This document shows, piece by piece, positions 11,800 to 25,400 of a stretch of 64,000 nucleotides of DNA (positions are counted from its first letter, which is position 1; each line of letters opens with the position of its first letter). Origin of the DNA: Sarcocystis neurona (taxonomy: Eukaryota; Apicomplexa; Conoidasida; Eucoccidiorida; Sarcocystidae). Position numbers and translations under genes: made by a program. The stretch covers positions 2,128,255-2,192,254 of the forward strand of contig KL647300.1 of assembly GCA_000727475.1 (NCBI GenBank). Reading direction: 5' to 3'. The notes under the pieces are model-generated. The model was not told the origin of the DNA and ran no database searches. It worked only from the letters and a program-made list of their open reading frames with translations.

Positions 11800-12010
11800 T
11801 GCTTCTTGCAGCTGCTGCTGCTGCTGCGGCTTCTTGCTGCTGCTCCGGCTTCTTGCAGCTGCTGCGGCTTTTTGCAGCTGCTGCTGCTTCTTGCAACTGC
11901 TGCTGATTTTCTGGGCTACTGCTGCCCATCGCTGCTGCTTCTTGCAACTGCTACTGTTTCTTGCAGCTGCTGCTGTTTCTTGCAACTGCTGCTGCTTTCC
12001 GTCGCTCCTG
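11800..12010. repeat. Degenerate CTTGCAGCTGCTGCTG tandem repeat
   Basis: Units of about 20-27 bases with a TTCTTGCARCTGCTGCTG core recur through this stretch. On the minus strand the units read LQEAA / CKKQQ / QQLQ depending on frame. Confidence 0.75.
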
Positions 12011-12289
12011 CTGCACGTGTGCTGCAGCTGCTGCTGTCTCTCGCATTCCATACGATGAGCTGCTGCTGCTTGTGTCGTCTTCCCTCTCCGTCTCGCGTCG
12101 CTCTTTGGCTTCTCTACAAAATATTTACATATGGGTGTAAGGTTGCTGCTGGTGTACTCAGCAGATCAGCCATGTATCACGCTAGGTTGCTGCCCTTGTT
12201 GCTGCTAGTGCTGTGTGCGTCTGCTGGATTTGCTGCCAGGGCTGTGACAGCTGCTAAGGCAGCTGGCGCTGCGGTGGTCGCTGCTGTTG

Positions 12290-12800
12290 CGCGATCTCTT
12301 CCTGCTATCCCTGCGTTCCTGTTGTCTTCCTGCTGCTATTTTCTTCCGCTTTTTCTGCACGAAACGTTCGACCACTTCCGTACATCCTGCTGCTGTTTCT
12401 TTTTCCTTTCTGTCCTCCTTGCTTTGCTCTTGCTGCTGCTGCTGCTGCCGACGCTGTTCATACCGCTGCTGCGGCTGCGGCCAGTCCGGCTACTCCTCTT
12501 TCCCTTGCTGTTACATGGGCTGCTGCCCAGCTACTGCGACCGCTGCTGTTGCTGCTCCTCCTGCTGCTGCTGCAAGCCACCAAATTGGCCTGCGCTGCTT
12601 TCTGCAGAAGTAGCTGCTACAGCTCGTGTACCTCTCCCGCCGTCTGCTGCCACCTGCCAACTCCTGAGGCTTTTCGTCCCCACGCCGTCTCCAGTCTGCC
12701 CCTCACTCGCCTGCTGCTGCTGCAGTTCAACCTGCTGCAGCCGTCGCCTCCCTGCTCCTATGTCTCTATATTCACTCTCACTACACGATAAATACATACG
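12290..12800 (-). CDS. Candidate coding region, basic and Gln-rich; possible ribosome-biogenesis-like motif
   Basis: Two stretches on the minus strand look coding. From 12797 to 12531 a frame reads Gln/Ala/Gly-rich sequence including KSLRSWQVAADGG. From about 12515 downwards, after a possible acceptor, a frame reads PDWPQPQQRYEQRR, then EQSKEDRKEKETAAG, then ERFVQKKRKKIAAGRQQERR and a basic Ser-rich tail. The 'ERF(V)xKKRKKxAA' pattern resembles the C-terminus of RRP36-type rRNA-processing proteins, but the match is too short to name the gene. Exon boundaries are not resolved. Confidence 0.28.
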
Positions 12801-13343
12801 TACATATGTGAAAAGCGCTGCTGCAGCTCAACCTGCTGCAGGCGTCGTCTTCATCCTTCTCTTTCTGTATATGTAAGACGTGTATACACATATACTTAAA
12901 CACTGCTATACATGTATACATACACACGTATACACACACCTCTCTCTCTATATAAATGTAGTTATTGTATGCAAATGTGTATATATAAACTCGATTCTTG
13001 CACAATTTGACCGTTGACTCGTGCCGTTTAGATACTGCGCCATTCACTTATGAACCACAGAAACATATTTCATTTCCTCCTCTTCTACTTGAGCTGTCCC
13101 GTGCTGTGTGTGCGCTCCCGTCGCATCGCACTTTGCTGCTGCCGCCCTTCGCTGCAGCTGCTGCTGTCCACTGCTGTTGCGCGTCTCCTTTTCCCCTGCT
13201 GCCTGGCTTCTGGTGCCCCTTCACTTCCCGACAGTTCACGCGTCAGCTTCTTCAACTTCTCCTGCTGCTTCACCACCACTGCAACCGCAGCTTTTCCTTC
13301 TTCTTCTTCTTCGCGGCTGCTTGCTTCTCTTCCTTGATCCTGT

Positions 13344-13463
13344 CTACGAGTCGCCCACAGCTGGCCTCTTCGTTTTGTTGAAAGTATTGCCGAGCAGAAA
13401 CTCCCGGTCGAAGTCGTTCTGCGCGAAGCGTCCCCTGTCCACTTGTCTTCGTTGTTGCCGTAG
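13344..13463 (-). CDS. MEAK7-like gene, final exon 14 with stop codon
   Basis: 40 codons including TAG. The acceptor is GTCTGTCTGTACGCAG/CTACGG. It encodes LRQQRRQVDRGRFAQNDFDR then EFLLGNTFNKTKRPAVGDS. Joined in phase 0 to the RLAAKRQEQ end of exon 13 it makes one charged helix, then a short non-repetitive tail, comparable with the helical extension after EVWAVGD in MEAK7. Two overlapping frames are open over the same bases but give no such continuity. Confidence 0.7.
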   Translation of the reverse strand, partial: LRQQRRQVDRGRFAQNDFDREFLLGNTFNKTKRPAVGDS

Positions 13464-16400
13464 CTGCGTACAGACAGACGACCCGGGGCAGCGAACAAAC
13501 GTAGGCACATACGGCAAGAAGCAACAGAAAAGCGAAGACGGGGAAAACGAGGAAGACGAGTAAGCAGCCGACGAAGAATACGAAGCAGAAGAGGCGGGAG
13601 AGGAGAAGCGAAATACGAGAACAGGAAGTCACGACGTCTAACGGGGACGAAACGAGGACGGTGGTACGGCGTACGGAGGAGCGGCAATGCAGACAGAGAG
13701 AACGCAGGGTGAAGTCAGAAGGGCAAACGAACAGGGAAAACTGTGGAGAACTTAAGAAGAAAAAGAAGATAAATCAACGGAAGAAGGAAGAGAAGGAACG
13801 TGCGTGGTCAGGCAAACTTCTGCACCAAGTCTTATTTTGAAGAAAAGTAAGACTGAGAAGGAAGCGGAACCGGTGCTGCTTGTCTCGGGGGCCAGCGGCT
13901 CCTTTTGCTGCTTCTGCTGCTGCTGCTTCTGCTGCTGGTGCTGTTGCTGCTGCCGCCGCTGCTGCTGTTGCTACTGCTAGCCCCGTTGCTGTTGCTGTTC
14001 CTGCTGGTGGGACTGCTGCTGCTGCTGTTGCTGCTGTGTGGGAATTACCTGTTCTTGTCTTTTGGCAGCGAGACGCTGCTGCTGCAAAGTCTCTTCGTCC
14101 CCGCAGCCCCACACTTCCACTTCTTGTACTTCAAAGGGGATATGGAAAGCGGCAGCAGCAGGAGGCTCGCCGCCGTTATCGGCTCTTAATTCTCCTCTGT
14201 GTGTCCCCCCCCCGCTTTCTGCTGCTGCAGGCTGCAGACCTTCTGCTGCTGTTCCTGCTGTCCCTCCTCCTCCTGCTCCTGCTGCTCCTCCTGCTCCACC
14301 TCTTGCTGCTCTTTCGACGTTGCCTGCTTCATCCTGTAGTCTGTGTAGCAGCTTCTTTCGAATTTCCCTTCCGGCTCTTTTCTTCACTTTCATTTTCAAG
14401 CCTTTCCATCCCTCGGCTATTTTTCTTCCTCCATCTTCTTCGTCGCCTTCTTCTTTGCTGCTCTGTGTCTCGTCCTCCGCTGCAGTAGCTACAGCTGCTC
14501 CGTTGACCTCTTGTTGTTGGAGTTGTTGTTGCAGAGTCTCGCTTTCGCCACTCGTGCTGCGAGGCGTGTTCACGTTGCTGCTCCCCCCTAGCCTCCCTCT
14601 CCTGCTGCTGCTGTTGCCGCTGCTGCTGTTGCTGCTGCTCCCGCGTCTCCTCCTGCAGCAGCTGCTGCACGTCCTGCCGGTGCAGCACCTGGGGGATCCG
14701 CTGGTGCGCCGCCGTCTGCTGGCGTTTTTTCACGTTCTCGGCTGCTGTCTTGCTGCTGCAGCTGCCGCGGAGGGTGTTTGGCGTTCGGCAGGCCAGACGA
14801 AGAAGAGGCAGGAGAAAAGGTGAAAGTGGAAGAAGATGCGGCAGAGGGAGAGGGAGACGCAGCAGCAGCAGCAGCAGGAAGTGTCAGGGGCCCAGGGGCG
14901 TAGGTCGCGTCGCTACGCGTGCAGTAGCAGTGCTTGAAGTCTGCGACAAAGCAGAGAAAAGGAAATCGAGAGACGTTGCTGACGCAGCAGCAGCAACAGC
15001 TGCTACCTTGGCGACTTCCTTCTGAAGGAGAGCAAACAAGAAAGTCGACGCCGCGAGGGAGGAGAGGAGGAGAGGCCAAGAAGGAAAACACGCATAGAAA
15101 AGAAGGGAGAACGAATAGAGAAGAAGACGGAGGAGTGCAGCAGAGGGACACGTGAGAGAGAGAAAGCGAATAGCAGGGAAAGGGAGAGGGAGGCAAACGA
15201 GTCGAAGTCGAAAGTGGGCACACAAACGTCTTCCCAAGAAGAGGGCAGGCAATGAGGAAGTCCACTACACCAACACAAACAACTTGAGGATACGAAGAAG
15301 ACAGACACGAAGTGAGAGAGCGCGAAAGCAGCAGAAAGGGGACCAAAAGAAAGGAGGTGTGGACGACGGAGAGGACAGGAGGACATCGAGGCGAGAGACG
15401 CGGCAACGAAGGAAATTTTTGAGAGAAATGGCGAAAGGAAGGCGGAGGACGAAGAGAGAAGTGTGGTCGTGAGGCACACAGAGACACAAAAGCGGTTGAA
15501 AAAGATGAAGGGGGGACAGCAGGACGGGAAGATCACGAAGCAACACGAAGCAGCAGCAGAGACGTGGACCAGAAGGCGAAGGAGACATGCGTACATCCCC
15601 ATCCATCCATATATGGAGGTCGCACGTTTCCGTCGTCGCCTTCCCGCGTGTCTGCTGCTGCTGCTGCTGGCTTTTGCTCCGTCACTGGCGAGCTGCTGCT
15701 CTCTTCGCTGGGAAGGACACAACAGCGGCCGAAGGGAGGGCCCCCTCGCTTCTCTCTCTCACCTTCGCTCAGCCAGAGACGGAAGCAACCCGGCTGCCCG
15801 CCGAAGCCAATGCCCTTGGGATAGAACTGATTTTTTGTGTTGATATAAACGAAATTCCTCCCGAGTCCACTCGCTCTGCACGCACGCCCCCCCGCGCGCG
15901 GACGGTTGGGCACAGACACGCAAGTCGGTTTACTTTCACCCACACACGTACACAAGTCTGGACATCCTCCCATCTACATATCTATTTTATACGCGTCTTA
16001 CAACACATATAAACACATACACATACACACGTACACCTACAGACCTATTTACACGTAGAGAACTGCCAACGTCTACAGGTATATACATACACATACATAC
16101 ATACGTATTGATATACGTCTACATCTCCATATATACATATATACGTATACACGTGTACACATATACCCACACATACGTATATACACGGCGATACGTATTT
16201 AGATGTATACGTCTGTCCACCTACATATACGTATGTACCAGTCTCTATATCCACACACATATATACGACCACCAAACCTGTTCTCCTCTTCGTCCTCCCT
16301 CCACGCAGCAGACACTATCCTCTCCCTTTCTGCAGATATTATCTATTTCAAGAGACTTATAAGCCTTTCACGCGCGCACATGCACACCTCAATATAGACG

Positions 16401-19400
16401 CACTTCAATGGATAGACAGGGGAAGAAAAAGAGAGACACGAAAGTGTACACATCCACAGGAGCACACAAAATGGCACAAACGTATTTCTTACTCAACCAC
16501 ACATACACACACATGTACACAGTGTCTCTCTTTACATATACATATGCATACTACCTATGAAAGCGCATGCAAGTCCCTTCTGTAACACACATACACATAT
16601 ATGTATATATATGTGGCGCATGTGGATGAATACCTTTTGATGCCCATATATATGTGAGGCATGTGGCGCAGTAATTGCTGCTGGAGAGATACACTGACAT
16701 ATACGTGCATGTACGCATCATGCATGTGCACAGACTCGTCATCGAGGCTGGTGTACTCGTCTACTCCAATGTAGACACACATGTCTGAAACGGTCATGCC
16801 TGAATATATGCCCATGCACGCATCTGTATATATATATATGTGTCGAAACGTATACGTATATGTCCATATAATATATATAAAGACGCCCAAGCAGGTACCT
16901 GTTCATCCATATGCGTGTATATATATGGACTTGTATGTACACATCTAAACACACACATATGTGTGAATGCATGCGTGCGTCCACACGTTCACTTCTATGC
17001 GTGTATATACACACACACATATACATATACATAGACACACATGTATACACTTATATATGCATACATTTGTGTACGTATGTTTGCATTTCGCCTTGATGAA
17101 GACAACGTCCCGACCGACGCCGTTGCTGGTGTAGCAGCAGCAGCAGTGGCAAGCGAAGCAGCACACTGGCTCTGATACACATGACGAGATGTAGGGGACG
17201 TAAGCACCAGTTCTCCTTTTCTCTGTAAATGTACTGAGACGGATTTACACGCATATATATACACATACATACACACATGCACACACACGTATAAACCCCC
17301 GTTCTAGCACATGTACATTAATATACAGATACCTTTATACGTGTTTTTACATGAAGGTGTAAGTGGTAAGCCCCCAACTACACATGTGTGTATACACAGA
17401 GAAGATTCGAGGTGTGGCCGTATATGCGTAAATTCATCCCTACATGTACACACACCTAATACGTGTGTGTACGTATGCACGCGTTTTTCTGCAAGCGGGA
17501 CGTGCTGTGTCGTCTAAGTAGGTGTCCGGACGAATCCTCCTACACTACTAGTCTTGCGGCAACAGTGATAGCAACAGCAGAAGGGTGACCGCAGCAGAGG
17601 AGCGACAGCAGCAGAAGAGCGACAGCAGCGGCAACAGAGAGAGGTGCCAGCTTCGAAGGAGCTGCTGCAGCAGTAGCAGCAAAAACGTTTCAACAAGAGC
17701 CGCAGCAGAAGAGAGGAGACGCAACAGCAGTTGTCAAGAAAGTGGCGTACCTCAGGATTTGCAAGTGCGGCTCGAGACTGAAGAGAAAAGTACTTGCGTT
17801 GCCGAAGTACGTATGGCCCATATCTTTCCACTCTCTGCAAAGGCGGGACCAGCGCAGAAAACGCAGCAGCCGCACAGGAGTAGTAGTAGCAGCAGCAGCA
17901 AAAAGTAGGCATGCAGCTCAGCAGCAAAGGGACGCACACACACAGCAGCACCAGGAGCAACGCCTGCTACAGCAGTACCGGGGGGGACACTGCAGCACAC
18001 CGGCAACAGCGACAGGCTTGCAGCAGCAGCAGCAGTAGCACACTCACAGCAGCAGACGCGACAGCGGCAGCAGCAACGCATGCAACGGCACCAGGTGCAG
18101 CGACACAAAGAAGAGCGGCAGAGGGAGCAGCATCACCAGAGGCCAGCGCCCCGGGCAGAGAGTAGAAGGTGCTGCCCCGACGTGGGGAGAAGCAGCACGT
18201 GGAGAGGCAGAAAGGCAAGAGTCCCGGGAAAGCAGAAGCAGCAGCTGCAGGAAAATCGCCGAAGAACAGTCCGAGCAACAGCGACGGCCGCAGACGCCGT
18301 TCAGCGGGTGGGCAACTGCCCCTCTCTTGAACTGCAGCCGTAGCAGCGAAATTGCAGAGCAGCAGCAGAGGAGAGGCAGCAGCGAAGCAGCTGCAGAATA
18401 GAAGCACTGAGGGAGAGGACCAGCACCAGCAGCAGCGTCTCGAATCAGTAGCCGAGCAGCAGGAGTGGCAGCAGAGTAATTATTACGTGGGAATGACGGC
18501 GCCGAGGACATAGCGGAGCTTCGTTTTAATTATCAAAATCGTTGGAGCCTCGTAGAAGAACACATGGCTGCAGATTCTGTTGAAGCTTGCCCCTGCAGCA
18601 ACACAGACGCAGCGGGAGCAGCGCGCAGCAACAGTCCACATGCACCAGCAGAAGCAGCAGGGCGTACGTCGCAGAACCGGCGGGACGCATAGCGCAGCAG
18701 CGGAACGCGTGCAGCACCGGGACGCGGTAGGTCCGAGCAGCTCCTGCCGCAGCCGCAGCAACCAACGGCCGGGTGCGGCTGCAGCAGGAGCGGCGTAACG
18801 AAGAGGCAACAGGAGACGCGTCGCGCGGCAGCGGTCGCAGCACTTGCACCGGCAATGACAACACCCGCAGGTGCGACAGGGGACCACGTGCGGACGGCAG
18901 GGCCTACGCAGCGGCTGCAGCAGGCAGTGCAGCAACAGGCAGTGCGTCACCAGGCAGTGCGTCACCAGGCAGAGCAGTAGCAGGCAGAAGGCAGCAGCAG
19001 GCAGAAAGGCAGCAGCAGGCAGAAAGGCAGCAGCAGGCAGAAAGGCAGCAGCAGGCAGAAAGGCAGCAACACGCAGGAACGCAGCAGGCAGGAAAGCAGC
19101 AGCAGGCAGAAAGGCAGCAGCAGGCACAAAACCATCAGATGCGGCGTGCTACAGCTGCAGAAACGAACGAGAGCAGATCAAAACGAAGCACAGAGAATCA
19201 AGTGAGAGGACAACCACCGCCGCTCGTGAGGAGCCTCCGCACCACAGGGAGGCACGCGCACACGTTCCTCCTGCAGAAAACGTAACGCTGCTGCTGCTGT
19301 TCTGTTGATGTTACTGCTGCTGCTGCCGCAGCTGCTCCTGAAGCTGCTGCTGCCCTGGCTGGTGCCCCGGTGGGTTGCTGCTCATGCTCCTGCTGCTGCT

Positions 19401-22400
19401 CCTGCTGCAGTTGGTCCTCCTCCGGCTGCTGTTGCTGCTGGATGCCCCCCCTGCTGCTGCTATTTTTCCTGCTGTTGCTGCTGCTGCTATTGCTGCTGCT
19501 GGTATTGAGTAGCCCACCATGTTTCCAGGAGGCGTACAGGCGGCGCCACTGGCTGTGAGGCGGAAAGGGGAAGAGAGTACTCGACAGGCGGAGCTGCAGC
19601 AGCAGTAACACATCGGAGACAGCGATATATGAACAGCAACGCAGGGCAGGAGCAGCAGCAGGAGACGACCAACAGCAAGCTACGCGAGCAAGAACACCAA
19701 CAGCAGTATACAGGAGCAGCAGTAGCAAAATATGAGCAACAGCAACACAACAGAAACAACAGTCGAGCAGCAGCAGCAGTATACAGGAGCAGCAGCAGCA
19801 GCAGCAAAGTACGAGCAACAGCAACACGATGACAGCAACGACAGTCGAGCAGCGGCAGCAGTATACAGCAGCAGCAGCAGCAAAATACGAGCAAGAGCGA
19901 CACGAGGACAGCGGCAGCAGCCCAGCAGCAGCAGCAGCAAAATGTGGCGACAGAGGTGCCGCAGTGGAGGCTCGAAGTATCAGCAGCACAGCAGCAGCTG
20001 CAGACAACGATCGCTGTCGCAGCAGCAGTAGCAGCGACGGCGCGAGAGCATAACAAGAGCAACACATCAGCAGCGCGGCAGTAATAACGACCGCGGCAGC
20101 AGCTTGCGCGTCTGGCGACAGCAGCAGCCGCAGCAGCAAAGGACAGCGGCGTCAGAAAGCAACCCCAGGTGGGGGGGCGGGAGACCAGCGGCAGCAGCAG
20201 ACACAACAGCAACGAGAGAAAACAGACGGCAAAAGGTCCACGAAGCACTCGCGGCAGCAGCCGAAGACGCGCGGCGCGCAGCAGACGACGGAAGAAGAAG
20301 CGTGGCAGCACCAACAGGGGAAGGAAAAGGAGAAAACGCAGGTGTGGACAGAAGAGGAGGAGAAGCAGAACAAGCCGCAGCAGCATTTCAGAAAGGCGGT
20401 GAAGCAACGGGAAGAGCACAGCAGCAAGACACGGAAGAACGGTAAAAAGAAGAAGCAACAGCAGCAGAAGGAAGTAGTACAGTAATAGTAGGGGAGCGTG
20501 CGCGTCGTTCGAAGCGCAGCAGCAGCAGGACTCAGCCCCAGGACCCACAGCAGCAGCAGCACCCCTCTAGCAGGAACAATAGCAACAGCGGTACCAGCCG
20601 TCAAACACAGCACGAAAGGAAGGACATACAGCCGAACAAGCAAAAGGTGACGTACGATAACAGCAGATTCGTCCGTAAATATTTTGCTGCTCGAATCCAG
20701 GGGCCCGTCGCCTCTCCACCCTGCTGTCTGCTCTCGGACGGCATCCAGACTGCTGCTGCGTCCCCTCCCCAGACCGCCAGCACCGCCTTCTTCGGCAGCT
20801 GCTCCTCCTCCTCCGGCACCAGCCCCTCCCCCTGCGGCCGCTGCTGCCCTGCTGCTGCTGAGGCGCCGGCCACTGCCGCTGCCAGAAGATCCTCGGCGGC
20901 GTCTGGGGGGTGCGTACACCTGAGGAAAAGGTTACACACGCAGGCAACGACTCGGCAGCAGCACGGGTGGGACTGCAGGATATGACTGAGAAGGAGAACG
21001 AAAAAAGACGCGCGAACGAGGAAAGGATAAGACGAACGAGGAGAAGAACGAAGAGCGACTCGACGGGAATGGGAGCAGAAAGAGAGCGAAGACGTAGACA
21101 AAACAGCGGGGGACGAGGAGAGAAGAGAAAGCGGCAGCAGCAGCAAACACACCAGGAGAGCAGACCAGGCAGAAGGGGAGCCACACGGGAGCGGACATGG
21201 AAGGGAAGGGAACAGGAAGAAGAAAAGAAGAAAAAGAAGGCCCTAGCAGGAAATCAAAGAAAGGAAGAAGGCGGGAACGTCTACGACAGAAGAAGAAAGT
21301 GCAGTGGCCAGCAAATCAGAAAGGAAGCAAAGCATCACAGCACAGCGGAGACGAGGCCGCAAACGCAGAAGAGGAGGACGAAGAAGAATCCGGAGGATAG
21401 CGTGTCGCTTTTCTCTGTAGAGCGACAAAGATTTACTTGATACTCCAGAGGAGGGGGAGGCACAGCTCCCGCAGCAGCAGCATCATATCCTCCGGGGCCT
21501 TGCTGAGCAGTAGCACCTGCGTCGTAGCCGAGGAGGAAGCGAGGCACTGCAGCAACAAAGACAGCAGCAAGCAACGGCAGGACGCCACTAAGCCAAGCAG
21601 CCGCCTCCTGCTGCTGCTGCTTTGGAACTGCCGGTCCCGCGCTTTTCGAAGCGGCTGCTGCAGCAGCTGCTGCTCCGATGCACGCAGCAGCGACGCCTGC
21701 CTGACTTGCCGCTCCTGCCCCTGCTGCCGCTGGTGCACCTCCTCCTCCTCCCGCTGCTGCCGCTCCAGACCCCGCGCCGGCTGTTCCTCCTGTTGCTGCT
21801 GGTGGGCCCGCCGGTCCTCCTCCTCCTCCACCACCTCCTGCTGCTGCTCCTGCTGCTGCCGCGGCTCCGCCGCCGCTCGCGCCGTAGTATGCGCAGCATG
21901 CTGCAGTCTCGGGAGCGACAGCAGCAGCTGCGCCGCCTCCTGCGTCCTCGTCAAGGAACGCAGGTGAGGCGGAAGAAGAAGCTTGCTGCTGCTGTTGCTG
22001 CTCAGCGGCTGCTGCGGCTGCTGCCACAGCGACGTGGAAACCATCGGCGACGAACTTGAAGTTGAGCGGAGACGGAGACGGGAAAAACGCAAGCGCCGTC
22101 GAAGCTGCTGCGGTGTCCCAGCTACTAATTCCTGCGGTAAGGGGTGGTCCCCCTGCCGCTGCTGCTCCCCCAGCAGCCCCACTGCTGCCTCCGGCTGCTG
22201 CGGCTACTGCTCCACCTCCTCTGCCGTACGCGCTGCTGCTGGCCGTCCCGCCGCGTCTGCTGCCCCCCCCTGCCTTCCCTGCTGCTGCTGTGTGGTGGTG
22301 TCGAGGCGAGGCCGGAGCGTCATAAGGGGAAGAGCAACAGGAGGGATGCGCCTGCATGCGCATGCCGCCGCCGTTGTTCACCGCCGCACCTTCTGACGCA

Positions 22401-25400
22401 AACAGCAGCAGACCGTGCGGGACACTGCTGTGTCTCGTCTCTGTTCGCGTTGTTCGATCTTTTCTGTAGCTGCCGCCATCTTCGTCCTCCCTACCGCTGC
22501 TGCTTCTTCTTCTGCTGCTTCGCGCACGCCCGTCACCACCTTGCTGCGTCCCCGTCTTCTTCTTCTCCTTTGCTTTGTCCTCTTCCTCCTCGCGCAGCGG
22601 CTTCTTGTCTCCTGCTGCTCTCCGGCCTCTTCCTCCTCCTTCTCCTCCTCTTCTCGGTGCAGCAGCGTCCTCGTCACCGCTGCTGCTGCTCCTGCTGCAG
22701 CTGCCCCTTGACGACCACCGCGGACTTGCCGAAGCAGCAGCAAAATGAAACGGCGTTCGATTTACGAAGAGTGGGTTGTGAGGAGAGACCATCGACAAAA
22801 ACAGCAAGTACGTGCATACCAGCAGCTGCTGCAGCAGCGCGTCCATCCCCCCTGCATTTGTTGCTGCCGGTCCTGCACCCGAAGACAAGACGCCGCCTCC
22901 TCCTTCGACCCCCCACCACCGAGGAGTCTCGTCTCCTCCGCCACGTGCTGAGCCGCCATTTTCTCCTCTTTTCCCTCCTCCTCCGCCTGCTCCCGCTTCA
23001 TCACTTCTTCTTCCTCCGCCCCCATTTCCTTCTCTTCTTCCTGCAGTTTGCTGTTCTTCCGTCCCTGCCTTCTGCTGTCTCACACTTCCTCCTCCTGCTG
23101 CTGCTTCTTCGGCTGCTGCAGCTACGTGAGTAGTTCCGCGGTGCTGGCCCGCAGCAAACAGCAACCCCGAGCCCTGCTGCAGGTGGCCCGTCGTAATCAG
23201 CCGCAGCCCTTTCGAAAGCAGCAACGAACCTTTCTCTCCGTCTTTTCCCCCTCCTCCTCCTCCTTTTCCTCGGCTGCCGCCGTCTGCACTTTTGCTGTTG
23301 CTGCCCCCTGCGGCTGCTGCTTCTCCACCGCCAGGAGCGTGTGTGACAGCGGCCGTTCCCTCTGCCTCGTCCTCATCGTTATCCCCAGCTGCTGCTGCTG
23401 CTGCTCCTCCGCCGCTGTTGCTGTCTACCTGCTGCTGCTGCAGTGGTATCTGCTCTCCTCTCTCTTCCGCTGTTACCGCAGTAGAGGAGCAGCTGTCGTA
23501 CACACCTTCCCCTCCTCCTCCTCCTCTTCCCCCGACGCCTGCTGCTTCCCGTGCAGCCGAAGAGGAAGCACCAGCCGCAGCAGCAGCAGCCTCGACGGCG
23601 GCCGAAGACGCCCCACCCTTTTTCTGCTGGTGCCCCTGCCTCTCCTTCCACGAAGAAGAACTGCTGTGCCGGTGACGACTCGACGGAGCTGTGCTGCAGC
23701 AACATCGCATGTACCTACAGCGCAACTAACATAGGTATATACGAAGCAAGGAATCAAGCTTTATCTAAAGATATACGCATACACATGTATGTAGATAGAT
23801 ACTTAATTACACATACGGACACACACTATATATATTTATATATACACATGTATATGCGTCTATCTATATACACACTTACGCCAACGCGCGTACTGCACCT
23901 ATACGTATATATATATGTACGTATATATACTCACAAACAACACATATACATGAATGTGTAGGCGCAGACTACGTACACCAACATAGGTCCGCTACACCAC
24001 GTATATATATACGGCCAAGGACTTCCTCGTATGGCATATATGTGCCAGTAGAAGAATTAAAGACGACTGATGCTCACGCATGCAAGAAATGAAAACAGAC
24101 CTTTTCACTCCTGCTCCTCAATCTTGTAGAAATATCTGCAGGAGAAGGAAGGGCACATCTATACACTACACAGACACAAGCACACATAGATATACATATG
24201 TATCCGAGGATAGATAAAGGCTCTCTCACTACACTAAATATACACATTTTTACACATATGCGTACGGACACATCCACACATGCAGGCAGCACACAAGTAG
24301 ACGTGTCCCACTACAACATACATATCTATATATAGACGTGTCTAGATACACATGTAGATGTGTATGTGGACAGAGAGATAGGGAGTTTATGTACTATCTA
24401 CACATATGTACATATGTGTCGGCACACGTATGTAAACATCCATACATATCTCTCTGTAGATAGGTAGGGACTGTCAGTTGCACATACAACGTGTATATAT
24501 ATATGTATATATATATCCCTCTCTCTCTATATATATGTATCTCTCTCTCTATATATATATATATGCCGATACGGTGGTGCCTGGCGACAGTCAACAGAAG
24601 CGCTCCATCCCTGCGGCTTAGTAGAAGACGTAATGAGAATATATAGAGAAAGAAAGTGAGCAATTCGGGCTGCTCGTTGCTCTGCAGGAAGTCCTTTTGA
24701 AGCGGGCGGGCATCTCCGCCAGGGAAACGTGCGAAAATGAACTACTGCACAAGAAATGTAGAGATATTCTCTCTACCACAGCGATATTTGTGTAGAAGCT
24801 TGCACGTGAATCGAGCTCCATACAAATGTATGGAAGCTAAGTCGTACAGTCTCCACAAGCGTCTAATGCCATATACGCGTCGTACATCCCCATCTCTATG
24901 TCTATCTACTTCTATCTATCTATGTGTCTATCTATCCCTACCTATCTATTGCTGTCTATCTCTATCTACCTCTTTCTATCTACGTATCTCTATCTATCTT
25001 CTTATCTGTTTGTTTCTTATCTATCTCTTCCTATAAATTTCTATCTACCTATTTCTCTCTACCTATATCTATCATTCCATATCTATCTGCTTATACCTAT
25101 AAATATATGTCTACTTATATCTATTTCCGATATATCTACTATCTATCTACTTCTATCTGTTTCTATCTATCTACGTCGATCTATTCTATCTACCTACCTA
25201 TTTCTATCTACGTGCTGGTGCATGCAGCAACACTTCATGTACGCATGACCCATAGCTACGCTTTGGAAGTGATTAACACAGCGTCTCTCTCTCGCGCCAA
25301 AAACGAGGAATACGAAAGCAGAAGAAAGGAGAGGAAAGCGAAGAAACGACACACATGGAACAATGCCTCCGCTGCTGCTGTGGCGGGCTCCTTTGAGAAG

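Noticed and set aside
11572..12876. 434-codon plus-strand frame, Leu/Cys-rich
   Set aside because: It is the CTG-side reading of a repeat block whose minus strand looks more protein-like; poly-Leu/Cys is the usual shadow of a CAG tract.
19198..20548. Long Leu/Cys/Ala-rich minus-strand frames
   Set aside because: They are CTG readings of intron repeats. Only the 76-base exon at 19593-19518 within them has TLDc similarity and splice sites.
22733..22832. Intron inside exon 6 (donor CTGCTG/GTATGC, acceptor CGGCAAG)
   Set aside because: Both sites exist but removal breaks the frame, while the unspliced sequence is open.
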